Source: Gentiana macrophylla (lineage: Eukaryota; Streptophyta; Magnoliopsida; Gentianales; Gentianaceae). From it: a stretch of DNA of 64,000 nucleotides. Below, piece by piece: positions 1-11,171 of the stretch (position 1 is the first letter of the stretch; every line of letters starts with the position of its first letter). The DNA lies in contig CM047806.1 in NCBI GenBank assembly GCA_026214975.1, forward strand, positions 46,985,447 through 47,049,446. Reading direction: 5' to 3'. Position numbers and translations under genes: made by a program. The notes beneath the pieces are model-generated. The model worked only from the letters and a program-made list of their open reading frames with translations, was not told the DNA's origin and ran no database searches.

Positions 1-474
1 AATCAAGCAATGCCGCATTTTCCACAAGACCAATTTTAATCAATGCTTCGCAGCACCTTCCCTAATCGCCCAATCTTCACTACTCAAAACTCTACCAAAC
101 ATGGCACTAAATTTCCCAAAATCACTTACTTCCGGCCACCACGCCAATCTCATAAGGAGAAAGTGAATCCCCGTGATGAAAAGCAAGCACCGATATTAAA
201 TTAGATTGTCCTTATAACATAATAAGTTTTTGGAGTGTCCTAAATGATTATTAAGTCTCTAACGACGGCCTTATAACTAATAACCACTTTTTATATATTA
301 TCTCATAATTACATGTATAGAATTGAATATTTAAATATATGTGTTATACGGAAAAAACATTGATAAATTTTTGACCCCCATGTCAAAATTCCTGCAGCCG
401 CCCCTGCTCCAACATGTTTGAAATGCAATATGCTTTTCAAATTCACGAGACAACAATTCTTCGCTGACAAATTA
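1..474. other. Flanking DNA, no gene seen
   Basis: AT-rich sequence with no convincing reading frame and no repeat I can name. The short stretches 722-938 and 1205-1261, between the two MITEs and the outer LTR element, are likewise empty. A 91-codon open frame at 732-1007 spans a MITE boundary and has no recognisable motif, so it is not called. Confidence 0.6.
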
Positions 475-721
475 TTCCCTCCGTCTCATAATATAAGGCG
501 TTTTGGCTTCACATAGTTTAAAAAAAACATAATAAATAAGTTATTTTTTAATATTTCGATGCAAAATATTATATTGTTTTTTGGGACTGGCTAATAATAT
601 TACATTGTTTATTGTGAAAGTGAAAACAATGCATTTAATATTATATTGTTTTGTGAAAAGAACTTATATTTTGAAACACCATTAAAAAGCTAAAAATACT
701 TATATTACGGAACGGAGGGAA
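475..721. mobile_element. Stowaway-like MITE
   Basis: The left end TTCCCTCCGTCTCATAATATAAG is matched in reverse at the right end (...CTTATATTACGGAACGGAGGGAA), giving a terminal inverted repeat of more than 20 bp with few mismatches. Each end is flanked by TA (473-474 and 722-723), the Tc1/mariner target duplication. CTCCCTCCGT is the standard plant Stowaway terminus. The element is about 247 bp, non-coding, and would depend on a mariner-like transposase elsewhere. Confidence 0.85.
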
Positions 722-938
722 TACATGATATGTGGATTATCCAAAGGAGAAAAACAAAATAGAAAAAAATAAAGCTTGTCAATGCGAATCAGATACCATT
801 GTAGTAAAATTTTGTTTATCATTCCTGGCTAACATTTTCCATGCGAATGTCAAACTCAATTTTCTCGATAAGAGAAATGTTCAAACTTTTAGAGCATCTC
901 CCACTGCAACATATCCAATCTCATTGGTAATATTAGTA

Positions 939-1204
939 CTTCCGGTCCAAAATATAAGTTATCATAGAATTTTTATATTAATTAAGAAAATAGTTAAATG
1001 TAATTAATATATTAAATATCTAATACATCCATTGACTGTCATAAATGCAACAATTGTGAAGTAAATAAAAGTGGTTTGATTGATATAAATTAGGGGTAAG
1101 ATAAATAAATTTTTTCATTAATACTCTCTCGGTATTGTGAATGACTTATATCATGGGACCGAAGTAAAAAAGTTAGAATGACTTATATTTTGGACCGGAG
1201 GTAG
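939..1204. mobile_element. Second Stowaway-like MITE
   Basis: The left end CTTCCGGTCCAAAATATAAG is mirrored at the right end as CTTATATTTTGGACCGGAGG, with TA flanks at 937-938 and 1205-1206. It is about 266 bp with no coding capacity. The termini differ from the 475-721 copy (CCGGTCC rather than CCGTCTC), so it is a different subfamily. A partly matching GGGACCGAAG near 1155 suggests an internal copy of the terminal motif. Confidence 0.75.
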
Positions 1205-2073
1205 TACATGTTCGTCAAATGAATTTTTTTCACGGAATGTATCAGTACAGTCAACAGTGTTTGTAACGCCCCTGTCCCGGATACCGAGTCCTTATCCGGA
1301 AACGAGACGTTCGACAAGTGACTTTTTGAGTAAACCCTAAATCCCACGTAATTAAGCCTCGTGTCATATCAAAGAAATAAAAGATTTACGCGGAAGGAAA
1401 CAAGCTGAAGACTCGGAAAATGACCCTTGGGGTCTTCCAAAACAACCATCATCGAGAGAACAACTGCTGTCAAACTAAATCATAAATAACTAAAAACGAA
1501 ATTATTATCCATTACAACTCATTTGTCCGAAAAGAAGGAACAACTATAAAAGGAAACTACAACATAAATAACTATATTGCTGCACTTCCTAAGCTAGCAC
1601 TCCAAGCTCGTCGTCAAATCAGTATGTACCTGCAACATTCTTATTCCAAATAAAGCAGTGAGCACCGGCCAAATGCTCAGTAAGAAGAAATAAGATCAAA
1701 AGGGAGATTCATGTTTATCGAATGCCGGAAGACACGACATGAATCCACTTATCCAGTTACAAAACAGTTGAAAGCATAACTTGGAATCTTTGGAAACTAC
1801 TATAAAATGAATAACTTGAAACGTAAAGGAAAGTCACTTTAAAGCCACACATATCGATGCATAAGAAAACATGACCTATTAACTACTTTAGTTCATCTTG
1901 CACGTACTTGTTCAGTTACATTAAGTACTTACTTACTTAACATAGCCGCATTCTTAACTTGTCAAGTTACATGTCCTGTCTTTTCGTAGCTATATTCATT
2001 ACGTGGCACCAAGACACTTATCTAAGGGACACGGTGTGAACAACACGGGTAATACAATTAACACACCTTCAAT

Positions 2074-2175
2074 CGTGGGAATTAGGGACCCACGGGAATT
2101 AGGGACCGCCGTCCTGAGAACGACATGTATTAGCATAGTTAGTCATACCTCCGACATGGGAATTAGGGACCCATG
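2074..2175. repeat. Twin hairpins with identical loop in the outer LTR
   Basis: The 14-mer GGGAATTAGGGACC occurs three times (2077, 2094, 2158). Two of these sit in hairpins sharing the same 9-nt loop AATTAGGGA but with different 6-bp stems: CGTGGG/CCCACG (2074-2079 with 2089-2094) and CATGGG/CCCATG (2155-2160 with 2170-2175). The right LTR copy keeps both (32033-32053 and 32114-32134). The role is unknown. Confidence 0.6.
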
Positions 2176-2808
2176 GCACCCCTTTCGTTACATTGCCAAT
2201 AACCGTGACCTTGCCAAGCATGATGGAGAAAAAACATATAAACACATTGGAGCACATAAGGCACATAAGTTCAAGTCTAACCTACGGGAACATAAAAATA
2301 CCATAACAACACCGAACTACCATCCTATCCCCACTATTTGTAACCAAAAGTGAATAACAATTTACAGAAAATAACTAGAAAGAGAATAACGTTATGAAAA
2401 CGCAATTTGACAAATACACGGCAACACGTAATCATGTCTCATTTCGTGCAGATGCATTAAAACAATACTCAAATCACAATAAAAGCATGACCTTTAAACT
2501 AAAAACAGAACCTTTTGATAAGAAGAACTCCTTACCTTTATACGAGCCAAAACCAACCAGCAAACGGACTACGATTAGCCTTCGAAACCTCAAGAACCTA
2601 CAAACACCGAAACCCTAATCTCAAAGCCAAGAACCAAAACTTAACAAGATCAAACTACGAATTAACGAGGGGCTACGATAATTACCTTCTTGAGAAGAAA
2701 CACGATCCAAAACTGCTCCTGAATCAGGATCTGCCTTGAAACTGAGTCTCTGATCTGCAGACATGTCCTGGACAAGGTCGGACACGTCCTGGACATCAAA
2801 ACTGGGTC

Positions 2809-2837
2809 GCTGAACCGAGAGCAGTTCTCGGTTCAGC
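2809..2837. repeat. Perfect 11-bp inverted repeat in the outer LTR
   Basis: GCTGAACCGAG (2809-2819) and CTCGGTTCAGC (2827-2837) are exact reverse complements around a 7-nt loop. The same arms are kept in the right LTR at about 40836-40864. It may form an RNA hairpin; no function can be assigned. Confidence 0.7.
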
Positions 2838-3136
2838 ATGCCGGTTGATCCTGGACACGCTCTGGGACACGTCTGGGGCATGTCTAGGGCACGGTTGGGG
2901 CATGGAGGACGTTTACTCGAGGTCTCTTCTTGGTTCAACATGCTAGAAGGAGATGGAAACCCTAAAAATGTGATTTTGATGAAGTCTAGGGCTCTTGGAG
3001 CTTTTTCATAGACTTTTCAGGGCTTAGGTCGGTTTTCCAAAGACTTGGAGGAAAAGAGAAGCTAAAAATAAAAGGAAAAGGAAAAGAAATTTCGAATGGA
3101 CTAAAATACCCTTACAAAGAGGTGAGAGGTTTTACA

Positions 3137-3371
3137 TTCTCCCCTCATTATAAGAAGTTTCGTCCTCGAATCTTGATGCACTAGGTAAGGATGGAACTCG
3201 AAGAAAAGAGAAAGACCACAAACAAAATGGTCTTGAGGAGCTTGATTAAAGCCTAAGTCTTGAGGAGCTTGATTAAAGCCTAAACATCAACATCCTAGAC
3301 AGCAGTTTTAACGCCCAAGCTTTCTAACTTTGACTTGCCCAACTTTTCCGAACTTAGGCTCTGATACTATC
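3137..3371 (-). other. Interior of the outer element with polypurine tract and primer site
   Basis: The entire interior is about 235 bp. At its left edge TTCTCCCCTC (3137-3146) is the polypurine tract GAGGGGAGAA read on the minus strand. At its right edge, about 3355-3370, the minus strand reads TAGTATCAGAGCC, close to the plant initiator-Met primer site TGGTATCAGAGC. There is no coding sequence. This places the element among very short-interior, non-autonomous LTR elements with unusually long LTRs. Confidence 0.7.
3230..3283. repeat. Perfect tandem duplication, 2 x 27 bp
   Basis: GTCTTGAGGAGCTTGATTAA... (27 bp) is repeated exactly twice head to tail. It lies in the interior of the outer element. 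Its perfection suggests recent slippage. Confidence 0.85.
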
Positions 3372-3927
3372 CGTAACTCCCCTGTCCCTGATACCGAGTC
3401 CTTATCCAGAAACGGGATGTTCGGCACACAACATTTAGCATAAACCCTAAATACCATGTATGCCTCGTGTCATATCAGAGAAATAAAATATTTGCACAGA
3501 AGGAAACAAGATGAAGACTCAAAAAATAGACTCTTGGGGTCTTCCAAAACAACCATCATCGAGAGAACAACTGCTGTCAAACTAAATCATAAATAACTAA
3601 AAGAGAAACTATTATCCATTACAACTCATTTGTCCGAAAAGAAACTAGAACATTAACAACTCCATTGCTCCACTTCCTAAGCTAGCACTCCAAGCTCGTC
3701 GTCAAATCAGCATGTACTTGCAACCTTTTTATTCCAAATAAAGGAGTGAGCACCGGCAAATTGCTCAGTAAAGAGAAAGAAGAAGATTCATGTTTGTCGA
3801 ATACCGGGAGACACGACATGAATCCACTTATCCAATTAGAAAACAATTGAAAGCATCACTTGGAATATTTGGAAACTGCTACAAAAAGAATAACTTGAAA
3901 CGTAAAGGAAAGTCACTTTAAAGCCAC
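3372..3927 (-). repeat. Right LTR of the outer element, piece 1
   Basis: Starts CGTAACTCCCCTG (the expected initial T is changed to C) and follows the left LTR up to AAAGCCAC, where the copia insertion begins. It has a roughly 20-bp deletion relative to the left LTR near 3640. GCCAC at 3923-3927 is the left target duplication of that insertion. Confidence 0.8.
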
Positions 3928-4230
3928 TGTGGAAATATTACATTGTTGTAACTATAACACGTTACTTGTGTATAAAGACATGTTAATTGTATTGTATAAA
4001 CAATTAATATGTCATAAAGTCATAAAGTAACTCTATTTTGTCTTATTATGTAATAGACAACTCTAGCAATTAATACTAGCCGGCTCTAGTAATTAATTGC
4101 TCTACCCCTAGCTTATACTCTACTAGGACATTTCTCATTCATGCTTGTACCTATTTATACTCATTCTTGTATCATGAATAAAACAAGTTGAAGTTTACTC
4201 AAGTATTATTACTTTCTCAAACTCTCTTCA
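3928..4230 (+). repeat. 5' LTR of the copia element
   Basis: Begins TGTGGAAATATTAC and ends CTCTCTTCA. It contains a TATA-like TATTTATA near 4153 and AATAAA at about 4178, the usual promoter and polyadenylation positions of a short copia LTR. The TG...CA ends and the copy at 31500-31802 fix the boundaries. Confidence 0.9.
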
Positions 4231-4231
4231 T

Positions 4232-4243
4232 TGTATCAGAGCC
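4232..4243 (+). other. Primer binding site (initiator-Met tRNA type)
   Basis: TGTATCAGAGCC lies two bases after the LTR end and matches the plant initiator-Met primer site TGGTATCAGAGC apart from one base. It primes minus-strand cDNA synthesis. Confidence 0.85.
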
Positions 4244-4287
4244 ATAATCGTCTTTAATCCGCTGAAAAATCTCCTATCTTTTCAAGA

Positions 4288-5337
4288 ATGTCTTCTTTAT
4301 CTGAAGCTTCTTCACCCTCAGTAGAGTCCCAACAGCCTCAGCAGACTGGGGTCACTGAAACTATTCGTTTACAAATCATAGACTTGATGGCAACAACTAC
4401 CTGCTGTGGTCAAGATCTATGAAAATGTATATCTCAGGCCAGAGCAAGATAGGATACTTGTCTGGTTCCAAACTCCGCCCTCGGAACCGACCCCAAGTTT
4501 GAAGGATGGGATACAGAAAATAACCAAGTCATGACCATCCTCACGAGGTCAATGACAAAAGAGATCAGTGAGAACTTCATGATGTATGACACTGCTAAGG
4601 ATATCTGGGATAATGCCAGAGACCTTTACTCAAAAAAGGACAATACATCTGAGGTCTATGAACTCGAAGCTCAAAAATCCAAAATTACAGTCAAGGAGAC
4701 TTGTCTGTAACTCAGTACTACAACCAACTATCTAAGGCATGGCAACACCTAGATATGTTGGAAACTCACCCATGGAAGGATGTAGAGGATGCTGCCTTAT
4801 ACAAGAATATTATTGAGAAGAAGAGGGTATTCCAGTTCCTTACAGGACTGAACTCATACCTTGATGATGTTAGAGGTAGAGTTCTTGCTACTAAACATCT
4901 CCCCAACCTCAAATCTGTGTTTGCTGAAGTCAAACATGAGGAAAGCAGGAGGAAAGCAATGTTGCAAAGCAACCCTGCTGATCACTCTACTGATAGCACA
5001 GCAATGTTGGTGGTCAGGAAGCCTACTGAGGTTACTGAGACTTACAGGAAACCTACTGAGAAGACATGAAAGTTGTTTTGTGACCACTGGAAATGCACAA
5101 ATCACACCAAGGACACTTGCTGGAAACTACATGGTAAGCCTAATTCCTTTAAACCCTCCAAACCAACCAGGGAGAGTCAGGGCATGCATGTCAGTGAAGA
5201 AGGAAACAAAGATACCACGTTGGATGCTTAGTTTGCTGCCTTCAAAGCCTTCATTGATCAAGAAAAGGAAGTTAGTTCTATCACTGACATAGCTCCTCAT
5301 GCTAAAACATGTATATTCCACTCACCTCTCAGTAATG
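4288..5337 (+). pseudogene. copia gag (particle protein), broken
   Basis: The ATG at 4288 opens a Ser/Gln-rich start. After about 30 codons the frame is lost, while a neighbouring frame shows the copia gag signature of the type NNYLLWSRSM...GYLSG. From about 4690 a long frame covers the central gag helix region (QYYNQLSKAWQHLD..., FLTGLNSYLDDVRGRVLA). Next comes a CCHC-type knuckle near 5082-5125 (C-D-H-W...C...H...C...C) in which one expected Cys is Trp. In-frame stops lie at 5067-5069 and near 5230, with the frame otherwise continuous into protease. The product would package the element RNA in virus-like particles; as it stands no intact Gag can be made. Confidence 0.8.
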
Positions 5338-7629
5338 ATACTTGGATTGTTGATTCTGGGGCTTCATCCTATATGACTGGTAACAAGAGTCTCATATCTC
5401 ACGTTAAGCCCTGTCATCAGACCCAAAATATTAGGATTGCTGATGGATCTATTTTATGTGCACAAGGTTTTGGAAATGTTAAACTTACAGATAAGATCTA
5501 CCTTCAGGATGTACTATTTGTTCCAAAAATAGACTGTAACCTTATATCTGTCAGTAAACTCACTAAAGACCTAAATTGGACAGTCTTGTTTAATAACAAT
5601 CAGTGTATATTCCAGGATCTTTCCTCACAGGAAGTGATTGGGAGAGCTAAAGCTGCTCAGATCATTTATGGTCAACCTCACAAGACAGTAAGATTGAAGA
5701 CTCGAAATCGCCTCAGAAACTGCAACAAAACCTTAGACAATATCATGTTATGGCATTATAGACTAGGTCATTCAAGTTTTGGTTATTTAAAGTCTTTATT
5801 TCCTGAATTGTTTAAAGGATGTAACCTCAGTGACCTTCAATGTGATATTTGTCAGTTTGCTAAATTTACTAAGTCTGTGTATACTAAATTACCTTACTTA
5901 CCCTCCACACCTTTCACTCTAATACATAGTGATGTATGGGGACCTTCAAGAGTTAAAAGTATAACATGAAAGAGGTGGTTTGTCACCTTCATAGATGACC
6001 ACACCATAATCACATGGTCGTTTTGATGAAAGATAAATCAGAAGTTGGAACCATCTTCCAAGAGTTCTATAACATGGTATCCACTCAATTTGACACTAAG
6101 ATTAAAATCTTAAAAACAGATAATGCCCTAGAATACTATGAGTCCAACCTTGGCACCTTCCTGAATGATAAGGGAATTGTTCACATTAGTAGCTGTGTAG
6201 AGACACCTCAGCAAAATGGGGTTGCAGAGAGAGAAGAACAGGCACCTCTTGGAGATGGCTAGATCACCATGTTCACCACCCCATGTGCCTAAATACATGT
6301 GGGGTGAAGCTATATTAACAGCCACATATCTGATCAATAGGTTACCCAGCAGGGTGCTAGGATTCAAGACCCCTATCCAAACCCTGCTGACAACTCACCC
6401 CTGTCCTCATCTCATTGCTGACCTGCCTCCAAAAATCTTTGGATGTACTTTATTTGTCTACATCCATGCCCAACATAGAAGCAAACTCGATCCCAAAGCT
6501 CATAAGTGCAATTTTCTTGGTTATGCCAAAGACAGGAAGGGCTACAAGTGTTATTCCCCCACTGACAAAAGATTCTACAACTCTATGGATGTCAAGTTCT
6601 TTGAAAAATCTTACTACAAAGACTCCTACTGAGATCACACCGATGGAAACCTGATTGAAACATAAACTCTTCCCTCTTCTTATAGTCCACTAACTCCAAC
6701 TGCACCTTCCAGTGAGGAACTTGAGGCCTTGCCAATCCCTCTACCAACTCCTAATATCTAGCAACCTAATGAGTCTCATCAGCCTCCTAACCCTGATCTC
6801 CATACACCTCTCGAACCTCAAAGAACTCCGCCGATACTCCCCAAACTCCTGAAACTCGCTTTATGCCTCAAAGACCCTCACGATCTTCCTAAACCTACTG
6901 ATATTGATAACAGACCCATTGCTGTCCGAAAGGGAAAGAGATCATGTACTGACCACTCTATCCATAATTATGTGTCATATAATCACTTGTCATCTAGTTT
7001 TGCTATGTTTACACAGGACTTGGACACTCATTCCATTCCTAAGAATATACAGAAGCTCTCAAACATGACAGTGGAAGGCAATAAATAAAAGCGAAATGAT
7101 CGCACTCATTGACAATCATACTTGGGATCTCACCACTCTCCCACAAGGAAAGAAGACAGTCAGCTGTAAATGGCTTTTCACCATCAAGTACAATGCTGAT
7201 GGTACTATTGACAAGTACAAAGCTAGACTGGTTGCAAGGGGCTTCACTCAAACATATGGACTTGACTACAAAGAGGCATTTGCACCTGTGGCAAAGCTGA
7301 ACACAATTAGGGTGCTGATCTCCCTGGCTATCCAACTTGACTGGCCGCTCTATCAGTTGGACATCAAGAATGCCTTCCTAAATGGTGATCTCACTGAGGA
7401 TGTTTATATGACTATACCTCCTGGCTTTACCAACCCTCACACTCAATGGAAAGTTTGTAAACTGAGAAAATCTCTATATGGCCTGAAGCAGTCCCCAAGA
7501 GCATGGTTTGGCAAACATACTACTGTGGTTAAAGCTGCTGGATATCATCAGTGCAACTCCGATCACACCATGTTTATCAAAACAACCAACAGGAAAAGAT
7601 CCATTCTTATTGTCTATGTGGATGATATC
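5338..7629 (+). pseudogene. copia pol, first part: protease, integrase, N-terminal reverse transcriptase
   Basis: Protease: DSGAS at 5352-5366 within WIVDSGASSYMTG, in the same frame as the gag C-terminus. A gag-pre-integrase segment follows (LWHYRLGHSS... CDIC) near 5750-5860. Integrase catalytic residues are all visible but in two frames: D in FIDDH (~5995), D in TDNALEYY (~6120) and E in PQQNGVAERE (~6225), with shifts near 6025 and 6225. The integrase C-terminal part runs to 6632. Reverse transcriptase starts near 7096 (CKWLF, KARLVARGFTQ, QLDIKNAFLNGDL, KSLYGLKQSPRAW) and reaches YVDD at 7615-7626. The gene is then cut at 7629 by the SIRE-like insertion and resumes at 30548. Several stops lie between 6632 and 7096. 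Confidence 0.85.
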
Positions 7630-8341
7630 TGTTGGTCCCTTGAAAAGTCTTTGGTTAAGTTTAGAGGGGGGGGGGGGTGAATAAACTTAACACTTAAAAC
7701 TTTTTGGAGTTAACAAACTCAAGAATCTTCAAAGCAGCGATCTGGCGATGCCTCAATGAGTCTGCTTGATACCTCGGTAGCTTCTTTGATACACAGTCTC
7801 TTCGATGGTTGAGTTTATCAATTTGTGCAAATGGATTTATATAAAAAATTAAGCCTTATTACTTGTTGTTAAATATGATACTAAGTATTGGATACTCAGT
7901 AGTGTGAGTGTGTGATTTCAGTTGCTTGATTCATGGGTTGATGTGTATGGTAAACTAAATGCGTAATGTAAGTGCAGTAAAGTAAGTAGACAGATTTTAT
8001 AGTGGTTCCGGGAGGTGTAATCCTCGTCACCCACTCTTCTCCTGTGATGTCGGAGGTAATTCACTAGAGATCTTTGATGTAGTCATTACAAAGATTCCTA
8101 AGTTGCTTGTCCTTCACCAATAACTATGGCTTCACAAAAATCAAACACTTGGAACAGTAGGATTGCTTTGCTCAAAGTCTTCCACTGGTCCTTGAAGGGT
8201 AGGATTGCCTCTTCACCATCTCCACCACAAACAACAGTCTTTCACACCCAACAGATGCTTCACTGTCTTCAGCAGGTTCTTTATAAAGTAAAGAATGAAT
8301 CAAGTAAATGATTCAGTTGCAGCAGCTTGATTGGATGATAT
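7630..8341 (-). repeat. 3' LTR of the SIRE-like element, left piece
   Basis: Matches 28806-29519 of the intact LTR. It includes a G-homopolymer around 7665-7678. Agreement with the other LTR is excellent in AT-rich stretches but scrambled wherever the other copy has TCAGCAG/CTGCTGA motifs (7720-7800). Interrupted after GATAT at 8337-8341. Confidence 0.85.
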
Positions 8342-10060
8342 TGTTAGGTATAGTGCCCGAAAGACAATTTGTGTAATTGTTTTTAACAATGGATGACAGA
8401 TTTTATCTCACCTTATTACTTGCTTTGTGCTTGTAAATAATACACTTCTGCAAACCCTAAGTATATCAGTATGTAACCGCTTAACTCAGTGTATGGCATG
8501 CACGTGAGGATTGAGTTAGTGGTGATATACTTAAACTGTTAGTCCGTGGTGAACTTAATCAGAGTTTAGGGTCTCTTGATTAAAACACCAATAATGCGCC
8601 CAGAACACCTTAGGGTGTGATAGTCTTATCCGGACTATCGGTAGAGGGTACCTACGTGGGGCATTTATATATGATGACATTCATATAGGACTGGACCGAC
8701 TTAATCTGAATTTCTTGGTATAATTCCGTAATCGAGGAATCTTATTAAATCATTAGATGATCATATATGGATCAACCTTAATCCTGAGGTGATCACAGGA
8801 TGCTGCTTGTCCCGGGGTAGTGTTTGATGTGTTAGTTACGGTTCACTTTAATATGTGTTCCAAGCCACTTCCCATTGGCACTATCTCCAGATGAGTGAGT
8901 AGTTCTGATTTTCACAGACATGGAATCCATTCCTTCCTACGGGAAGTAGAGAGACATCCTTATTTGTTAGCCCTAAGAAAGTGATCGATCCCGGGAGTTC
9001 ACATTTGACTAATTAGCTACTAGTCAGATATGTGTGCTAATTGATCATCAGGGGGTTAATGGTAAATAAGAATAAGATATTCTGAGTCGGGTTCACGGAG
9101 ACTTCCCACTCAGAATGGACAGTCTATGGAGGGTTAATCCGTATGTAGTGATTATATCAATGGACGCTTATTCACTCTATGGGTTGAGTATAAGTATACA
9201 TCTATAATCGGTAGAGTTCGGGCCGGGTTTATGGTGGCGTAATCCCGAATTAATAATTAATGTACTTATTCTGTTCGATGAATAATTAGTTATTGGAGCT
9301 ACTGGTTATAGGTCCATGGTCCCCGATGTGGCTTCTGTAATTCGGACTAATAATCTTGTTACTTGGGCCTCAGTGATAATTAATTGGCTGGGCTAATTAA
9401 TTGATATGCATGGATATTATTTAGTTGGGCTAAATAATATAATACACATAAAAGACATTTTATGTGGGCTAAAACCCTAGGGAGGTGGCGCCATATTGGT
9501 TCTCTTTTAGGACAAGAATTGATTTTCTTGTGTTATGGAAAATAAAAGATATTCTTGTTATGTGATTGGTTGGATGACATGTTATTTAGTTTCCTATTGG
9601 TCAATAATATGTCACAATTATTCATTAAGGAAAATATCTTTTTTATTTTGTTTAATTAATTATTTATTTAATTAATTAAAATTTGGAGACCAATGATTTA
9701 CTCTCCTATAAAAGGAGAGTTATTCCAAGTGTAAATTACACTTGAAAATTTCGCCCTATATCACCAAAAAAGAGAGAAAAAAATTTGTTTTTCTTGTCTC
9801 GGGTTTTAGAGGAAGAAAAACTTGGAGTTTTTCTTGGTGTTGCATATCAAGGAGGTTCGTGTATCAAGAAGGGTGTCCACCAACCGCCGTTTGGAGAACA
9901 CATCGGAAGATCAAGGCTTCTCTTCCCATTATTGGTAACATGACCTTAAACCCCCTTGTAGTAATTTAAGTCCTTTAATTATGTGTTTTGATATATGAAT
10001 CGTGATCCATCCGCTGCGCGTAGATCTAATTCGTTTAGATCTAAGAACCTGCATCCTTCA
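8342..10060 (+). repeat. 5' LTR of the LARD-like element
   Basis: 1719 bp, TGTTAGGTATAGTGCCCG...GCATCCTTCA. The 3' third is almost identical to the other LTR. The first 900 bp carries many small differences clustered at CAG, CTG and CCGG sites. A 75-codon frame at 9742-9969 lies just downstream of the TATA box, occurs in both LTRs and lacks an ATG start; I do not call it a gene. A diverged relative is the solo LTR at 43724-49459. Confidence 0.88.
9701..9719 (+). promoter_or_regulatory. TATA box inside a palindrome (5' LTR)
   Basis: CTCTCC-TATAAAA-GGAGAG: a canonical plant TATA box centred between perfect complementary arms. It is the probable Pol II core promoter of the element, with transcription starting about 30 bp downstream. 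Repeated exactly in the 3' LTR at 17045-17063, and in altered but still palindromic form in the related solo LTR (49044-49066). Confidence 0.75.
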
Positions 10061-10062
10061 TG

Positions 10063-10075
10063 TGGTATCAGAGAC
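10063..10075 (+). other. Primer binding site, initiator-Met tRNA
   Basis: TGGTATCAGAGAC two bases after the LTR end: eleven consecutive bases match the plant initiator-Met primer site TGGTATCAGAGC. It primes minus-strand cDNA. Confidence 0.9.
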
Positions 10076-11171
10076 AGGTTCCACGATTTATATAGTCATA
10101 ATCGTAATTAAACGACTTAAAGGAGTGGAATTGCATGTAGGTAAATCTTATTTATTGTTTTATGCATTGATAGTGATAAATTGTTATGGTTGAAGAGATG
10201 GATGGGGGGTTGGCACTGTTTACCTGTTAGATCTATTGTAAACTCATATAAATGATGAAAATTTCGTTTACATGAGTATAGGAAATTATGTAATTTATTT
10301 TTATTGCAAGTTTAATTTCCAGAAAATAGATCTGTATAGTAGCTGTTTAGTCTTTTCGTTTTTTCCGTTGTTTGAACCGTTAAAACGAAGATCCCTCCGG
10401 TCATAATCGAGATTGGAAGTTCATAAACAATCTCACAAAATTTGGCGTCGATCAGAGTCCATATGGATGTCTGTTCGTTGATGAGAAGAGGCAGCTGTAA
10501 CAGAAAAACGCAGGATTCACAGAAACCCTAACTGTGACTTCCTCGATTTTCTGGAAAGTATTAGACTGTTGAAACGAATATCCGACCGGTCAGATCGATA
10601 ATCATGGAGTTTTGGACGTGAGATAAAATGTTAAGGACGATCGGGATTCATCTTGATCCCTGATCGGCCTCGGGAAGTGTATGATGCGCTGCTGTAAGAG
10701 TCTGTTTCAGCAGCAAGTTGGGCGGCTCACTGAGGAAGATTGACAAGTCAAAGCTCCGATCCGACCGTCCATCTTGAAGTCCGAAGAATGGAGATCAGAT
10801 CTGGAAAGTTTCGTCCCGATCCAAGTTCGTTTGATATGCCGATCGTCGAGGATTCTTAACAGCTGCAGATTAGGGTTTTAATTCATTTTCGAATAGATTA
10901 GTTACGGGGGTGCCAACGGTCTATCTCGGTGTTTATTTTCCGCACTAGTATACATGTGTAGATTGTATGAGTAGAACCGGAAAATTGCCATGACATGCAT
11001 CATATCATGAATTCCACTCCATATGCATACATGTAGAAATTAATTCGAGGAATTAGTTAGGCATGTATAAAACACACGATTAGTTTTAATTAATTGTTTG
11101 ATATTAATTAGAAACTAATTAGGGTAAAAACCGAGGAACACGGGTTTTTTCAATCGTCGAGGTTGGGTGAT

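Larger units (their letters stand above)
1262..3136 (-). repeat. Left LTR (3' LTR) of the outer element
   Basis: This 1875-bp LTR starts TGTAACGCCCCTG and ends GGTTTTACA. It matches all four pieces of the right LTR. Open frames inside it (2003-2353, 2394-2618) lie wholly in LTR sequence and have no domain, so they are not called genes. The 3' part (about 2760-2920) is full of short GGACA(C/T)GTC and CTGGGGCATG-type repeats. Confidence 0.8.

Noticed and set aside
2003..2353. 116-codon frame with a matching 106-codon frame at 31995-32315
   Set aside because: Both lie at the same place in the two LTRs of the outer element; conservation follows from LTR identity. The product has no domain and one copy has a changed start and end.
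2621..2941. 106-codon minus-strand frame
   Set aside because: It is built from short GGACACGTC/CTGGGGCATG-type repeats of the LTR and runs past no conserved boundary; no motif.
7664..7678. G-run as an assembly gap or artefact
   Set aside because: The same tract is in the other LTR (about 28843-28853) and, in opposite sense, in the SIRE-like LTR at 46705; it is a family feature, although its exact length is unreliable.
9742..9969. 75-codon frame present in both LARD-like LTRs (also 17086-17313)
   Set aside because: Starts with a non-ATG codon directly downstream of the TATA box in LTR leader sequence. Identity between copies is explained by the LTRs being near identical.
10063..10075. Possible tRNA gene fragments at TGGTATCAGAGC and TGGCGCCG sites
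   Set aside because: These are primer binding sites next to LTR ends, complementary to tRNA 3' ends, with no cloverleaf around them.
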